DNA from: an uncultured Muribaculaceae bacterium
GTDB taxonomy: Bacteria; Bacteroidota; Bacteroidia; Bacteroidales; Muribaculaceae
Direction of reading: 5' to 3'
DNA: 15,615 nt
Assembly: GCA_910584905.1 (NCBI GenBank)
Contig: CAJUCQ010000054.1
Span: forward strand, 1-15,615
Below the pieces are notes generated by a model. The model saw nothing but the letters and a program-made list of their open reading frames with translations. It was not told the DNA's origin and did no database searches. Shown here one piece after another: positions 7,115-14,307 of the stretch (positions are counted from its first letter, which is position 1; each line of letters opens with the position of its first letter). Both the position numbers and the translations under genes were made by a program.

Positions 7115-7871
7115 AAACGGAACAGACAAAAACGACCGCACCGGCACCGGCACGCGCTCGCTCTTCGGCTATCAGATGCGCTTCAATCTTGAGGATGGTT
7201 TCCCTCTTGTGACTACAAAAAAACTTCATCTAAAGTCGATTATCCATGAATTGCTGTGGTTTCTCAAGGGCGACACGAATGTGCGCTACCTTCAGGACAA
7301 CGGCGTGCGAATCTGGAACGAGTGGGCCGATGAAGACGGCAATCTCGGCCACATCTACGGCTATCAGTGGCGCTCATGGCCCGATTACAACGGGGGCTTT
7401 ATCGATCAGATTTCGGAGGCGGTGGACACGATTAAAAATAACCCCGACTCGCGCCGCATAATCGTCAGCGCATGGAATGTAGCCGACCTGCCGCAAATGA
7501 AGTTGCCGCCGTGCCACGCTTTTTTCCAGTTCTATGTCGCCGACGGGCGTCTCAGCCTCCAGCTCTATCAGCGCTCGGCCGATTCCTTCCTCGGTGTGCC
7601 GTTCAATATTGCGTCCTATGCCCTTTTGCTGATGATGGTGGCTCAGGTGACGGGTCTGAAGGCCGGCGATTTCGTCCACACTCTCGGCGACGCGCATCTC
7701 TACCACAATCATCTCGAGCAGGCGCGGCTGCAACTCACGCGTGAGCCCCGTCCGCTGCCGAAGATGGTGCTCAATCCGGATGTAAAAAATATTTTCGATT
7801 TCAAATACGAGGATTTCGCCCTCGAAAATTACGACCCTCATCCCCACATCAAAGCCGAAGTATCCGTATGA
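7077..7871 (+). CDS. thymidylate synthase
   Basis: ThyA makes dTMP from dUMP using 5,10-methylenetetrahydrofolate, releasing dihydrofolate. The 264 residues equal the length of the E. coli enzyme, and the nucleophile falls at the same number, C146 in LPPCH. Also visible are the folate/dUMP-binding segments HELLWFLKGDTN, RIWNEWADEDG, the phosphate-binding RR at 126-127, and RSADSFLGVPFNIASYA. ATG at 7077 is chosen because MKQYL is the family start; the open frame runs further upstream only inside the Fe-S gene. It overlaps that gene by 38 bp and folA by 4 bp (ATGA), so translation of the three genes is probably coupled. It acts in the cytoplasm. Confidence 0.98.
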   Translation: MKQYLRLLSDILENGTDKNDRTGTGTRSLFGYQMRFNLEDGFPLVTTKKLHLKSIIHELLWFLKGDTNVRYLQDNGVRIWNEWADEDGNLGHIYGYQWRSWPDYNGGFIDQISEAVDTIKNNPDSRRIIVSAWNVADLPQMKLPPCHAFFQFYVADGRLSLQLYQRSADSFLGVPFNIASYALLLMMVAQVTGLKAGDFVHTLGDAHLYHNHLEQARLQLTREPRPLPKMVLNPDVKNIFDFKYEDFALENYDPHPHIKAEVSV

Positions 7872-8362
7872 TAAACATTATCGTGGCAATTGACAACGGC
7901 GGCGCCATAGGCCGCGCCGGTGACCTTCTTTATCACATCCGCGAGGACCTGCGCCGCTTCAAGGCTCTCACCGTGGGCAACACTGTGGTGATGGGGCGCA
8001 AGACCTTCGATTCGCTCCCCAAAGGGGCTTTGCCCGAGAGGCGCAACATCGTGGTCACGCGCAACGAGGCATTCTCAGCCGAAGGGGCCGAGCGCGCCGC
8101 ATCCCTCTCCGAAGCGCTTGAAATGGCCGCGCAGGGGCCGGGCGAGACGTTTGTCATCGGCGGCGGTGAAATCTACGCTCAGGCTCTTTCCGAGGCCCGG
8201 AGGCTGTATCTGACTATGATTGACGCGCCTTCGCCTGTGGATGCCGCGGTGTATTTCCCGGCTATTGATGCGGCGCAATGGCAGATGACGGAGGCTTCCG
8301 AGGCGACAGTTGACCCGGCAAGCGGCCTATCGTATCGTTTCGTCACGCTCGAACGCGTGTAG
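7868..8362 (+). CDS. dihydrofolate reductase
   Basis: FolA reduces the dihydrofolate made by ThyA back to tetrahydrofolate with NADPH. The 164-residue protein shows the family landmarks: AIDNGGAIG near the N-terminus, the catalytic acid D27 in REDLRRFK, VMGRKTFDSLP with the NADPH-binding region, PLPxRxNIVVT-like LPERRNIVVT, and FVIGGGEIY. The residue usually Trp22 (E. coli numbering, which happens to coincide) is Tyr22 in DLLYH. The start codon overlaps the thyA stop as ATGA, the classic arrangement for coupled translation of the two halves of the cycle. It converges on truA with only 8 bp between stops, leaving no room for a separate terminator. Confidence 0.97.
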   Translation: MINIIVAIDNGGAIGRAGDLLYHIREDLRRFKALTVGNTVVMGRKTFDSLPKGALPERRNIVVTRNEAFSAEGAERAASLSEALEMAAQGPGETFVIGGGEIYAQALSEARRLYLTMIDAPSPVDAAVYFPAIDAAQWQMTEASEATVDPASGLSYRFVTLERV

Positions 8363-8370
8363 CGGGCGGC

Positions 8371-9141
8371 TCAGCGGGCGGGGGCGTCGTAGTAGGGATA
8401 CTTGACGTCCCAGAGAAACAGCGCCTCGCCCGGGACGCTCGTGCCGGCGGCGCACCTGTCGCGTGCTTCAAGAATCTCGAGGACTCCTTCGGGGCGCATT
8501 TTTCCGCGCCCTACGACGGCGAGCGTGCCTACGATGGCGCGCACCATGTTGCGCAGAAAACGGTCGGCCGTGATTTCAAAATACCATCTTCCCGGTTGGC
8601 CTTCGACGGCATGCCAGCGGGCTTTGCGCAGATCGCAGATGTTGGTTTTGACGTCGGTGTGGAGCTTGGAGAACGACGTGAAGTCGCGTCGCCCGATGAG
8701 CAGGTCACCGGCTTCGTTCATGGCATCGAAATCCAATCCGCCGGGCACGGCCCATGACAGCCCGCCCAAGGCGAATGGGTCTTTGTCCGTGTGCACGAAG
8801 TAGCGGTATGTGCGCTCCGTGGCGTCGAAGCGGGCATGAGCTCCGGCGTCGACACCGGTGAATGAATACACGGCGATGTGGCGCCCGCATATGCTGTTGA
8901 GTGCTCGCAGAAAGCGCCCTTCGCGGGGGGCGAAGCCGTCGGGGAGGTCGACGTGTGCAATCATGCGGCGGGCGTTCACTCCCGCATCGGTGCGGCCTGC
9001 GCCGGTCACGGCCACGGGGCCGCGTCGCACGAGCGTGGCAAGGGCTTTTTCGAGCACTTCCTGCACGGTCTCGGCCCCGGGCTGGACCTGCCAGCCGTGG
9101 TATGGGCCTCCGCAGTAGGCCAAGTCGATGAAATAGCGCAT
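8371..9141 (-). CDS. tRNA pseudouridine(38-40) synthase TruA
   Basis: TruA converts uridines 38-40 in the anticodon stem-loop of many tRNAs to pseudouridine. The 256-residue length is normal. The catalytic aspartate is D52 in the signature GAGRTDAGVNA, and other family segments include the N-terminal YFIDLAYCGGPYHGWQVQP, RTYRYF, RDFTSFSK and FLRNMVRAIVGTL. It begins 14 bp after the stop of speA on the same strand, with no promoter visible between, so it is probably the second gene of a speA-truA operon. It ends 8 bp from the folA stop in a tail-to-tail arrangement. Confidence 0.97.
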   Translation of the reverse strand: MRYFIDLAYCGGPYHGWQVQPGAETVQEVLEKALATLVRRGPVAVTGAGRTDAGVNARRMIAHVDLPDGFAPREGRFLRALNSICGRHIAVYSFTGVDAGAHARFDATERTYRYFVHTDKDPFALGGLSWAVPGGLDFDAMNEAGDLLIGRRDFTSFSKLHTDVKTNICDLRKARWHAVEGQPGRWYFEITADRFLRNMVRAIVGTLAVVGRGKMRPEGVLEILEARDRCAAGTSVPGEALFLWDVKYPYYDAPAR

Positions 9142-9155
9142 GGCAGCCGCCCTCC

Positions 9156-11051
9156 TCAGCTCTCGAGATAGGTGTAGCCGAAGAGGCCGGCTCGATATGT
9201 GCTGATGAAGTTGCGGCCTTCTTCCGGGGTGATGGAGCCTGCTTTCATCGAGGCGGTGACCCAGCGCTCGACGTTGCGCACGAGCTTCTTGGCGTTGAAC
9301 TGAACGTAGTCGAGGACCTCGTCGACGCTCTCGCCTTCGATAATCTGGTCAATTTCGTAGTGGTCTTTGTAGACGCTGATATGGACGGCGTTGGTGTCGC
9401 CGAAAAGATTGTGCATGTCGCCGAGGATTTCCTGATAGGCTCCGACGAGGAACACTCCGATATAGTATGTCTCGCCGCTTTTGAGGGCATGTACGGGGAG
9501 GGCCGAAACCGTGCCGTGCGACGATATGAAGTTGGCAATCTTGCCGTCGCTGTCGCATGTGATGTCCTGAATGGTGCACGTGCGGGAGGGCTTTTCATCA
9601 AGGCGCGCGATGGGCATGATGGGGAATATCTGGTCTATGGCCCACGTGTCCGGGAGCGACTGGAAGAGCGAGAAGTTGCAGAAGTACTTGTCCGGAATCA
9701 TCTTCGAGATTTTTCGGAGGTCTTCGGGCACATGCTTCATCGAGGCGGCGATGTCGCCCACCTCGCGGGCGATGCTCCAGAAGAGTTTCTCGATCTGGGC
9801 GCGTGTGCGGAGGTCGAGGAGGCCGAGGCTGAAACGCTCCAGCGCTTCCTCGCGGATTTGGAGGGCGTCGTGCCAGCTTTCGAACACGCGGCTCATGTCG
9901 AGGCGGTCCCAGATGTCGTAAAGTTCTACGGCGAGTTCATGCGAGCCTTCGGGGAGCTCCTGAGTGTCGCCCCATTTGGGGAGCTGTGTCGTTTCCAACA
10001 CGTTGAATATTAATACTGAATGGTGCGCCGTGAGTGAGCGTCCGCTTTCGGTGATGATATTCGGCTGGCGGAGTCCGTTTTTCGTACACACGTCGACGAT
10101 GGCCGAAATGGCGTCGTTGGCATACTCCTGAATGGAGTAGTTCATCGAGCTTTCGCTCGACGAGCTGCGAGAGCCGTCGTAGTCCACGCCGAGTCCGCCG
10201 CCGATGTCTATGAACTCGACGTTGAAGCTCATTTTCGACAGCTGGACGTAGAATTGCGTTGCTTCGCGGAGGGCATTTTTGATGACGCGGATCTTGTTGA
10301 TTTGACTTCCGATGTGGAAGTGGATGAGTTTCAGGCAATGACGCAGGTCGCGGCGGTCGAGGATGTCGAGAGCCTCCAGCAGTTCTGATGAGTTAAGGCC
10401 GAATTTCGACGAGTCGCCTCCGCTCTCGCTCCATTTGCCCGACCCCATGCTCGAAAGCTTGATGCGGATGCCGATGTTCGGTTCGATTTTCAGGCGCTTG
10501 GCGATGTCGGCAATCAGTCTGAGTTCGTTGAGCTTCTCGACGACGAGATAGATTCGGCGTCCCATCTTTTGAGCAAGGAGGGCCAGCTCGATATATGCTT
10601 CGTCTTTGTAGCCGTTGCATATAATCAGCGCGTTTTCGGCGATATTGGTTGCGAGCACGGCGTGCAGCTCCGGCTTGGAGCCGGCTTCGAGTCCGATATT
10701 GAATTTCTTGCCGTAGCTGACGATTTCCTCGACAACCTGCCTCATCTGATTCACCTTGATGGGGTAAATCATGTAGTTCTTGGCCTCGTATTTGTATTCC
10801 TCGGAGGCGGCCCTGAAGCAATTTGAAATCTTCTCGATTCGGTTGTCGAGAATGTCGGGGAAGCGCAGAAGCACCGGCGCGGAGATGTCGCGGAGCTGCA
10901 GCTCGTCGAGCACATATTTAAGGTCAACGGGCGCATGATCGGGGCGAGGCGTCACCACGACGTGGCCCTTGTCGTTAACGGAAAAGTAGTTGCGGCCCCA
11001 GCCGCGGACGTTGTACAGCTCCTCGCTGTCTTCAATTCGCCATTTTCTCAT
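9156..11051 (-). CDS. biosynthetic arginine decarboxylase SpeA
   Basis: A PLP enzyme of fold type III that converts arginine to agmatine, the first step of one route to putrescine and spermidine. The 631 residues fit SpeA. PLP-lysine is K99 in YPIKVNQ; HIGSQ (246-250) and GGGLGVDYDG (284-293) contribute cofactor binding; ESGR (335-338) and the C-terminal catalytic C499 in ITCDSDG are conserved. The frame stays open upstream across the tRNA gene, but MRKWRIED at 11051 is the typical family start and lies about 40 nt after a -7 box. TruA follows after 14 bp. The divergent neighbour is tRNA-Leu. Cytoplasmic. Confidence 0.97.
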   Translation of the reverse strand: MRKWRIEDSEELYNVRGWGRNYFSVNDKGHVVVTPRPDHAPVDLKYVLDELQLRDISAPVLLRFPDILDNRIEKISNCFRAASEEYKYEAKNYMIYPIKVNQMRQVVEEIVSYGKKFNIGLEAGSKPELHAVLATNIAENALIICNGYKDEAYIELALLAQKMGRRIYLVVEKLNELRLIADIAKRLKIEPNIGIRIKLSSMGSGKWSESGGDSSKFGLNSSELLEALDILDRRDLRHCLKLIHFHIGSQINKIRVIKNALREATQFYVQLSKMSFNVEFIDIGGGLGVDYDGSRSSSSESSMNYSIQEYANDAISAIVDVCTKNGLRQPNIITESGRSLTAHHSVLIFNVLETTQLPKWGDTQELPEGSHELAVELYDIWDRLDMSRVFESWHDALQIREEALERFSLGLLDLRTRAQIEKLFWSIAREVGDIAASMKHVPEDLRKISKMIPDKYFCNFSLFQSLPDTWAIDQIFPIMPIARLDEKPSRTCTIQDITCDSDGKIANFISSHGTVSALPVHALKSGETYYIGVFLVGAYQEILGDMHNLFGDTNAVHISVYKDHYEIDQIIEGESVDEVLDYVQFNAKKLVRNVERWVTASMKAGSITPEEGRNFISTYRAGLFGYTYLES

Positions 11052-11096
11052 CAGCTGAAAGTGGGAGGTTAATAAACGGTAAGAGGTAATATCATG

Positions 11097-11104
11097 CAAA
11101 ATTA
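11097..11104 (-). promoter_or_regulatory. -7 promoter box for speA-truA
   Basis: TAATTTTG on the minus strand matches the -7 consensus. No TTTG is found 19-21 bases upstream, so it is a half-match. Start of transcription near 11090 would leave a leader of about 40 nt. Confidence 0.45.
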
Positions 11105-11144
11105 GCAAAAAGAACGACTCACGCCCCCGAAAAGCGAGAAAAAA

Positions 11145-11176
11145 TTTGCAGAATCCCTGTAAAAGCCCTAACTTTG
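11145..11176 (+). promoter_or_regulatory. promoter for tRNA-Leu
   Basis: TTTG (11145-11148), exactly 20 bases, then TAACTTTG (11169-11176). The predicted start near 11183 lies about six bases before the mature tRNA 5' end. Confidence 0.75.
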
Positions 11177-11188
11177 CACTCGTAAAGC

Positions 11189-11270
11189 GCCCGGATGGCG
11201 GAATCGGTAGACGCGACGGTCTCAAACACCGTTGGGGCAACCCATCCCGGTTCGAGCCCGGGTCCGGGTA
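11189..11270 (+). tRNA. tRNA-Leu, anticodon CAA
   Basis: A class II tRNA of 82 nt without an encoded CCA. The acceptor arms are GCCCGGA (11189-11195) and TCCGGGT (11263-11269), with a final G-U pair, then discriminator A. The anticodon stem ACGGT/ACCGT (11216-11220, 11228-11232) encloses a seven-base loop with CAA at 11223-11225, which reads the leucine codon UUG. A variable arm of about a dozen bases and the TTCGAGC T-loop are present, both expected for leucine. The 3' end of a tRNA-Leu gene is the known attachment site of the Bacteroides element NBU1, and mobilisation genes do follow here. Confidence 0.96.
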
Positions 11271-11272
11271 CT

Positions 11273-11316
11273 GATAATGGCTGTTAATCTATTGATTTAC
11301 AGCCATTATCTCTTTT
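11273..11316 (+). terminator. hairpin terminator after tRNA-Leu
   Basis: GATAATGGCTGT (11273-11284) pairs perfectly with ACAGCCATTATC (11299-11310). After one T-T mismatch, four more pairs (AATC/GATT) close a TATT loop. It is followed by TCTTTT. It starts three bases after the tRNA and should end its transcript. Confidence 0.8.
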
Positions 11317-11321
11317 ACAAG

Positions 11322-11340
11322 GTGTACTAAAAGTGTACTA
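11322..11340 (+). repeat. direct repeat with 11-bp period
   Basis: GTGTACTA occurs at 11322-11329 and again at 11333-11340, one helical turn apart, just after the tRNA terminator. Such phased repeats next to a tRNA can be recombinase or regulator binding sites. The stretch 11341-11475 holds no gene, only AT-rich sequence including an AACGGTT/AACCGTT pair about 60 bases apart. Confidence 0.4.
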
Positions 11341-11475
11341 TCGGCGAAAATCGAGCCATTGAGGAACAAACGGTTTTAGGATTTTTAAGTGGCGTTAGTT
11401 ATATTTAATTCGATTCCATTTGATTAATTAACCGTTTTTTAGCCTTTGAATTATAGTAAACTGCAATATTGTATG

Positions 11476-11483
11476 TATCTTTG
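11476..11483 (+). promoter_or_regulatory. -7 promoter box for the structured leader and small membrane protein
   Basis: TATCTTTG is an exact match to TAnnTTTG. The nearest upstream TTTG (11445-11448) is 27 bases away, too far for the usual spacing, so the -33 part is missing or degenerate. Transcription would begin near 11489, right at the first leader hairpin. Confidence 0.5.
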
Positions 11484-11488
11484 TATTC

Positions 11489-11737
11489 GGTTTGGCAAAG
11501 GCCAACCATTACATTTCGAAAACATAAGAAGCGTTATGCTTATCTTGTAATTGGAAACGTAGGAACTTTTCGAGCGTGCAATGATAGCATAGTGGTTCTC
11601 ACGCATATGCGTGGGTCACTATTGTTACATCTGCACGGCAGGTTTCCTACGACCTCCAATTACGACGTGGCATAGTTGGCTCACGTTTTCTTTCACTAAT
11701 AATAATCTCTCCATCGAGCCAACTGAGAAATATCAAC
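11489..11737 (+). ncRNA. highly structured leader or small RNA, unidentified
   Basis: No gene is seen here, but the predicted RNA is full of complementary segments. First, GGTT(t)GGC and GCCAACC form a bulged 7-bp hairpin (11489-11507). Then a nested rod spans 11545-11665: GTAATTGG/CCAATTAC (8 bp), CGTAGGAA/TTCCTACG (8 bp), CGTGCA/TGCACG (6 bp), ATG/CAT, ATAGTG/CACTAT (6 bp), and an apical CTCACGC/GCGTGGG stem on ATAT. Finally AGTTGGCTC (11674-11682) pairs with GAGCCAACT (11716-11724), ending 13 nt before the ATG at 11738. It may be a cis-regulatory leader or an independent RNA. I do not recognise a family. Structural pairing is directly visible; function is inference. Confidence 0.6.
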
Positions 11738-12232
11738 ATGAAGAAAATCTTAGTATTTATAGTTTTTATTGTATCGGCAGTCTATACGTACTCGCAAAAC
11801 AACTCAATAGCCGACAATCCGGCTGATGTGCAGACGAGCATCAGTAGTCATAGTCCACAGCAGCTCCCGCCAATGCTGATGAATGATGCCTACAAGAATA
11901 CCCCGGAATGGGGCAAATATAAGGCATTGCGTGCCGTTGGCTGGACTACATTCAGCGTTGGCATGACTGCTACCGGAGTCGGGGCTATCGTGTCATTGGC
12001 ATTGAGCAGTATTCATGGTTCTAACCATGATAAAACTCAAGCCGGGCCAATTATTATATATTCGGGTCTTGGTTTGACGGCAGCAAGCATACCGATTCTA
12101 GTGAGTGCCTATCATTATAAGAACAAGGCCAAGAAGATAGGCATGAGCATGGGCGTGACTCAACTCTCAGCACCAACCTTCGGCCAAAATCTATCATACA
12201 CTCCTGCAATGAATTTTACTATTTCTTTTTAA
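11738..12232 (+). CDS. small exported membrane protein, function unknown
   Basis: A 164-residue protein I cannot assign to a named family. Residues 1-19 form a signal peptide (MKKILVFIVF start, Ser/Tyr-rich end, Q20 following). A hydrophilic segment to about 65 contains MNDAYKNTPEWGKYK. Two hydrophobic segments follow at about 66-91 and 103-126, the second preceded by a short His/Asp/Lys loop. The tail 127-164 begins with a basic cluster (KNKAKK) and ends FTISF. This layout resembles small Bacteroidetes envelope proteins of unknown role. It follows a long structured leader and is closed by a strong terminator, so it is a single-gene unit. Composition is AT-richer than the housekeeping genes to the left, consistent with acquired DNA. 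Confidence 0.75.
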   Translation: MKKILVFIVFIVSAVYTYSQNNSIADNPADVQTSISSHSPQQLPPMLMNDAYKNTPEWGKYKALRAVGWTTFSVGMTATGVGAIVSLALSSIHGSNHDKTQAGPIIIYSGLGLTAASIPILVSAYHYKNKAKKIGMSMGVTQLSAPTFGQNLSYTPAMNFTISF

Positions 12233-12253
12233 TTAGTAATAGTCAAAAATATG

Positions 12254-12295
12254 AAAAACGGCTATCTCGCCAAATTAGCGTGGATAGCCGTTTTT
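12254..12295. terminator. bidirectional terminator between converging genes
   Basis: A perfect 13-bp stem, 12254-12266 with 12283-12295 (A5-CGGCTATC and its complement), has A- and T-runs at its outer ends. Three further pairs (CGC/GCG) lie inside the loop. It serves the gene ending at 12232 on the plus strand and the relaxase gene ending at 12305 on the minus strand. Confidence 0.85.
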
Positions 12296-12304
12296 ATTAG
12301 TAGA

Positions 12305-13927
12305 TTAGTATCGAAGTCCTCGGCTGAAAGTTTGTTTTAGGCGTTGCCATTGCTCTTTGAGCCACTGGAACACACGGGTACCGTTGATGTGGAGGTGAAA
12401 TTTGTTGTCGGTTGGATTGCGCTTGATTTGCACCTCTGCGTTGGACACATCGAAATCTTGACGGTATGTTTCCGAATGTATGGTTGCTCCCTCCTTAAAA
12501 TATCGCGGCTTCTGGTCAAGCAATGCACGGGTTACAGTGTCCGACAAACCGACCTCTCGGCATTCTCTCGCCGCCTCCAACATCGGGAGCACATCGGGGA
12601 AGAACGTGTTGAGGTCGGTTTCCAGATAGTTGTGTATCCGGATAGTGGAGGCTTCACTCTCCTTTTGTCTGCGGAGGTTGTCGGATAGGTTGGACATCTC
12701 ACGGCGAAAGTCCTGCTCCCTTGCCTCGACACGGTCTTTCAGCTCCCGGATTTCATTATCCTTCCGTGCAACCTCGGCTTCAAGCCGCTTGGTCTTGCTC
12801 CCGGTGAAGATGTTGGCGATGTTGCTGACGGCTTCTTTCCGTTGTGCGTCACGCTCGGCTTTGGCTTCATCACGTTCACGCATGGCGGTTTCTGCCTCCT
12901 GCCGTGCCTCGGTGGTCTGTGCCTCGTATGCCTTTTTCTCGACGGTCAGCCTTTCGGTGTCCGCTGCAAGATTCTCCCGCTGTGCCGAAAGTCTTGTGGC
13001 TTCTTCCGAAAGTCCGGCATTGGTATAGGCAAGCGATTTGTTTTCGGCGGCGAGAGAAGAATTTGCCTCGGTCAGCCGGGTGTTCTCGGAATAGAGTTCG
13101 CGGTTTGTCTGCCGGATTTCCTCGTTTACCTGCCTCAACTGCTTCTTTTGAGCGTCAAGGGCGATTGCGTTGCATTCAAGATGACCGACCTTGCTCTCCA
13201 ACGATTTCTTCTCCTTGTCGAGTTTCTTTTTCTCGGTGGAGAGTTCGGCAACATCCTTTTCAAGTCCGGCTTTCTCCCGCTGGCATTGGCGGTAGTATTC
13301 GTGTTGGTCTATGTGCCGTGCTTCCGAACCCCGGATACCTCGCTCCAATCCGTACTTCGCCATTGCCTCGGCATAGAGGTCTTGGTAACGGCTCATCGCC
13401 TTACGCTCCATTATGTCGTCTGCACACAGCCGGGGGCGGTTGGTCGGCTTGGTGCGGTAACGCTTCTTCACCGCCGCTTCCCTCGCTTTCTTTTTTCTCT
13501 CGGTGGTGACAATCGGAACGACCGCTATGTGCAGGTGCGGTGTGCGCTCGTCCATGTGCAGGGATGCGCCGACAACATTGTCGCTGCCGAATGTGTCACG
13601 AACCCACTTGATGTTGTCGGCTATCCATTGGTCGAGTTTTCCGGCGTCGATGATTTTCTGCATACCCTCGTTGTCGGAGGTCATCACCATGTTGAGGCAG
13701 CGCACCTGCCGGTCGGAGATTTTTCGGGTTATCCCGGCGTTGGCTATGCGGTATTCGACAGCCGCCGCAAGCCCGGTTATCCCGTCGGGATACTCGACCA
13801 GACCGTAGCGGTTGAGGTGTGTTCGCCCCGGGTCTGCGTTGTCGGGATGGGAGCTGCGCTCGATATGCTTGGCTATCGAGTTCAAAGACGAGTTCGCCTT
13901 GATGATGTGGAACACTGCGTAGCTCAT
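12305..13927 (-). CDS. MobV-family (Mob/Pre) relaxase
   Basis: A 540-residue plasmid/element mobilisation relaxase that would nick oriT and stay attached to the DNA strand being transferred. The N-terminal 190 residues hold the MobV motifs: MSYAV at the start, H21-x-x-R24 (the histidine matching the DNA-linking H22 of pMV158 MobM), HLNR at 37-40, and the metal-binding H124-M-D-E-R-T-P-H131-L-H133. Residues about 215-425 are a long Glu/Lys/Ala-rich coiled coil, usual for Bacteroidales MobV proteins, and a globular C-terminal part follows. The frame is intact. It ends at a shared terminator, and its 5' side is a hairpin-rich gap where oriT is expected. It needs a helper conjugative system for transfer; none is in the window. 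Confidence 0.94.
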   Translation of the reverse strand: MSYAVFHIIKANSSLNSIAKHIERSSHPDNADPGRTHLNRYGLVEYPDGITGLAAAVEYRIANAGITRKISDRQVRCLNMVMTSDNEGMQKIIDAGKLDQWIADNIKWVRDTFGSDNVVGASLHMDERTPHLHIAVVPIVTTERKKKAREAAVKKRYRTKPTNRPRLCADDIMERKAMSRYQDLYAEAMAKYGLERGIRGSEARHIDQHEYYRQCQREKAGLEKDVAELSTEKKKLDKEKKSLESKVGHLECNAIALDAQKKQLRQVNEEIRQTNRELYSENTRLTEANSSLAAENKSLAYTNAGLSEEATRLSAQRENLAADTERLTVEKKAYEAQTTEARQEAETAMRERDEAKAERDAQRKEAVSNIANIFTGSKTKRLEAEVARKDNEIRELKDRVEAREQDFRREMSNLSDNLRRQKESEASTIRIHNYLETDLNTFFPDVLPMLEAARECREVGLSDTVTRALLDQKPRYFKEGATIHSETYRQDFDVSNAEVQIKRNPTDNKFHLHINGTRVFQWLKEQWQRLKQTFSRGLRY

Positions 13928-14307
13928 AGGCGGACGAGTTTAAGTTGCGGAGCAATCGGAGTGTACGGCTTTCTGTTAAGCCGTTCCGGGGATTGACCTA
14001 CGGTCTTTCCCCGGCTGCACTCGGCATAGTCCGGGCAAGCCCGGCTCTGCCCTCGTTGGCGCGGGGATTCCAAAGGGGTTGACCTCTTTGGCATATTGGG
14101 GATATTTTCAGCGTATCGGAACGATATGCGGCTCGGAAAATTCCCTAATATGCTAAGGAATTTCCCGCATGGCTGTAATTTCCGTGCGCGGCAGCACGGA
14201 TGGGACTGCTCCCCGGATATGGGTCGCTGGGCGGTAAACCACTGTAACGGGTATAGTGGTACACCGAGAAAAAACTCTGTTGTCATCATTTCAAATTCAG
14301 GGATAAC
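13928..14307. other. hairpin-rich gap upstream of the relaxase, probable oriT region
   Basis: No credible gene is seen. At least six inverted repeats follow one another: ACGGCTT/AAGCCGT (13965-13984), CCGGGGA..GACC tac GGTC..TCCCCGG (13986-14014), CCGGGC/GCCCGG (14031-14044), a 9-bp stem with one G-U (14070-14091), a GCGTATCG stem (14111-14129) and CCGTGC/GCACGG (14182-14199). A seventh, ACCACT/AGTGGT, is at 14238-14260. MobV relaxases nick at inverted repeats just upstream of their own gene, so the stem nearest mob (13965-13984) is the best nic-site neighbour. The nick base cannot be placed from this sequence alone. Confidence 0.55.

Noticed and set aside
11052..11240. Upstream extension of the SpeA frame by 63 codons
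   Set aside because: It reads through the tRNA gene and the promoter zone; family alignment supports the start at 11051.
11545..11665. Retron msr-msd or 6S RNA as identity of the structured rod
   Set aside because: No reverse transcriptase is nearby for a retron, and I cannot match the large central bubble expected for 6S RNA; the identity is left open.
12842..13996. 384-residue open frame opposite the relaxase gene
   Set aside because: It is antisense to a protein with clear MobV motifs and coiled coil and has no recognisable domain or promoter of its own.
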